DNA from: Flavobacteriaceae bacterium PS02336
GTDB lineage: Bacteria; Bacteroidota; Bacteroidia; Flavobacteriales; Flavobacteriaceae
Direction of reading: 5' to 3'
Assembly (NCBI GenBank): GCA_029960065.1
Contig: JASCOF010000002.1
Location: 930,001 to 994,000, forward strand
DNA: 64,000 bases
Position 1 is the stretch's first letter; each line of letters starts with the position of its first letter. The position numbers and the translations under genes were made by a program. The notes below the pieces were generated by a model. That model was given only the letters and a program-made list of their open reading frames with translations. It did no database searches and was not told where the DNA came from. Of the stretch, positions 63,965 through 64,000 are shown piece by piece.

Positions 63965-64000
63965 TTTTAAAAATATTAATTAATTATTGGTCGTATTTGT

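Overview
The window is AT-rich Bacteroidota DNA, almost certainly from a Flavobacterium close to F. johnsoniae. The reasons are: alternative complex III next to cytochrome c oxidase; the type IX secretion (T9SS) translocon gene sprA between ruvA and gcvH; the order sprA-gcvH-vanZ-deoC-remB; a gliding-type adhesin with SprF and OmpA partners; and repeated TAnnTTTG promoter elements, typical of this phylum. About 94% of the sequence is coding. I saw no rRNA, tRNA, CRISPR array, insertion sequence or prophage.

Region by region. 1-5.9 kb: end of an alternative complex III operon (actC partial, actD, actE, actF) running into coxB and coxA, closed by a strong terminator. 5.9-9.3 kb: ruvB, a cytochrome P450 and queG as a tight operon. 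9.3-21.5 kb: a long leader, an 8.8-kb lectin-headed modular adhesin, a SprF-like outer-membrane protein and an OmpA/PD40 protein. 21.6-23.2 kb: an orphan small gene, a cluster of REP-like hairpins, and a CBS-domain protein. 23.3-37.3 kb: maeB, ruvA, sprA, gcvH, vanZ, deoC and remB. 37.4-42.6 kb: heme O synthase, two subunit III proteins, subunit IV, and assembly factors (SCO, a SCO-like protein without the copper cysteines, DUF420, and an 86-residue CxxC protein). 42.6-52.0 kb: DUF4403 lipoprotein, a MacB/FtsX-type ABC exporter with two permeases, two adaptors and TolC, then tsaB. 52.0-55.5 kb: mscS, an Nfu-type Fe-S protein, a solitary PorP/SprF protein and a gamma-carbonic anhydrase. 55.6-62.5 kb: a LytTR response regulator, LytS-type kinase, DUF4907 and Kelch lipoproteins and a beta-barrel on the minus strand, divergent from a DUF4270 lipoprotein and an FadL-like barrel. 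62.5-64 kb: murI and an OmpH/Skp chaperone.

How the genes work together. The two respiratory blocks, 32 kb apart, encode parts of one machine: the complex III-aa3 supercomplex and its heme and copper assembly factors. The 9.7-37.3 kb part is a cell-surface and gliding neighbourhood: SprA exports proteins with the C-terminal signal carried by the adhesin, SprF-type proteins help deliver such adhesins, and RemB is a gliding-related outer-membrane protein. The least explained block is 55.6-59.8 kb, where a two-component system shares a transcription unit with probable surface lipoproteins and a small barrel.

Limits: all calls rest on reading motifs and context by eye. Promoters are motif matches only, and names are given only where motifs or gene order are distinctive.
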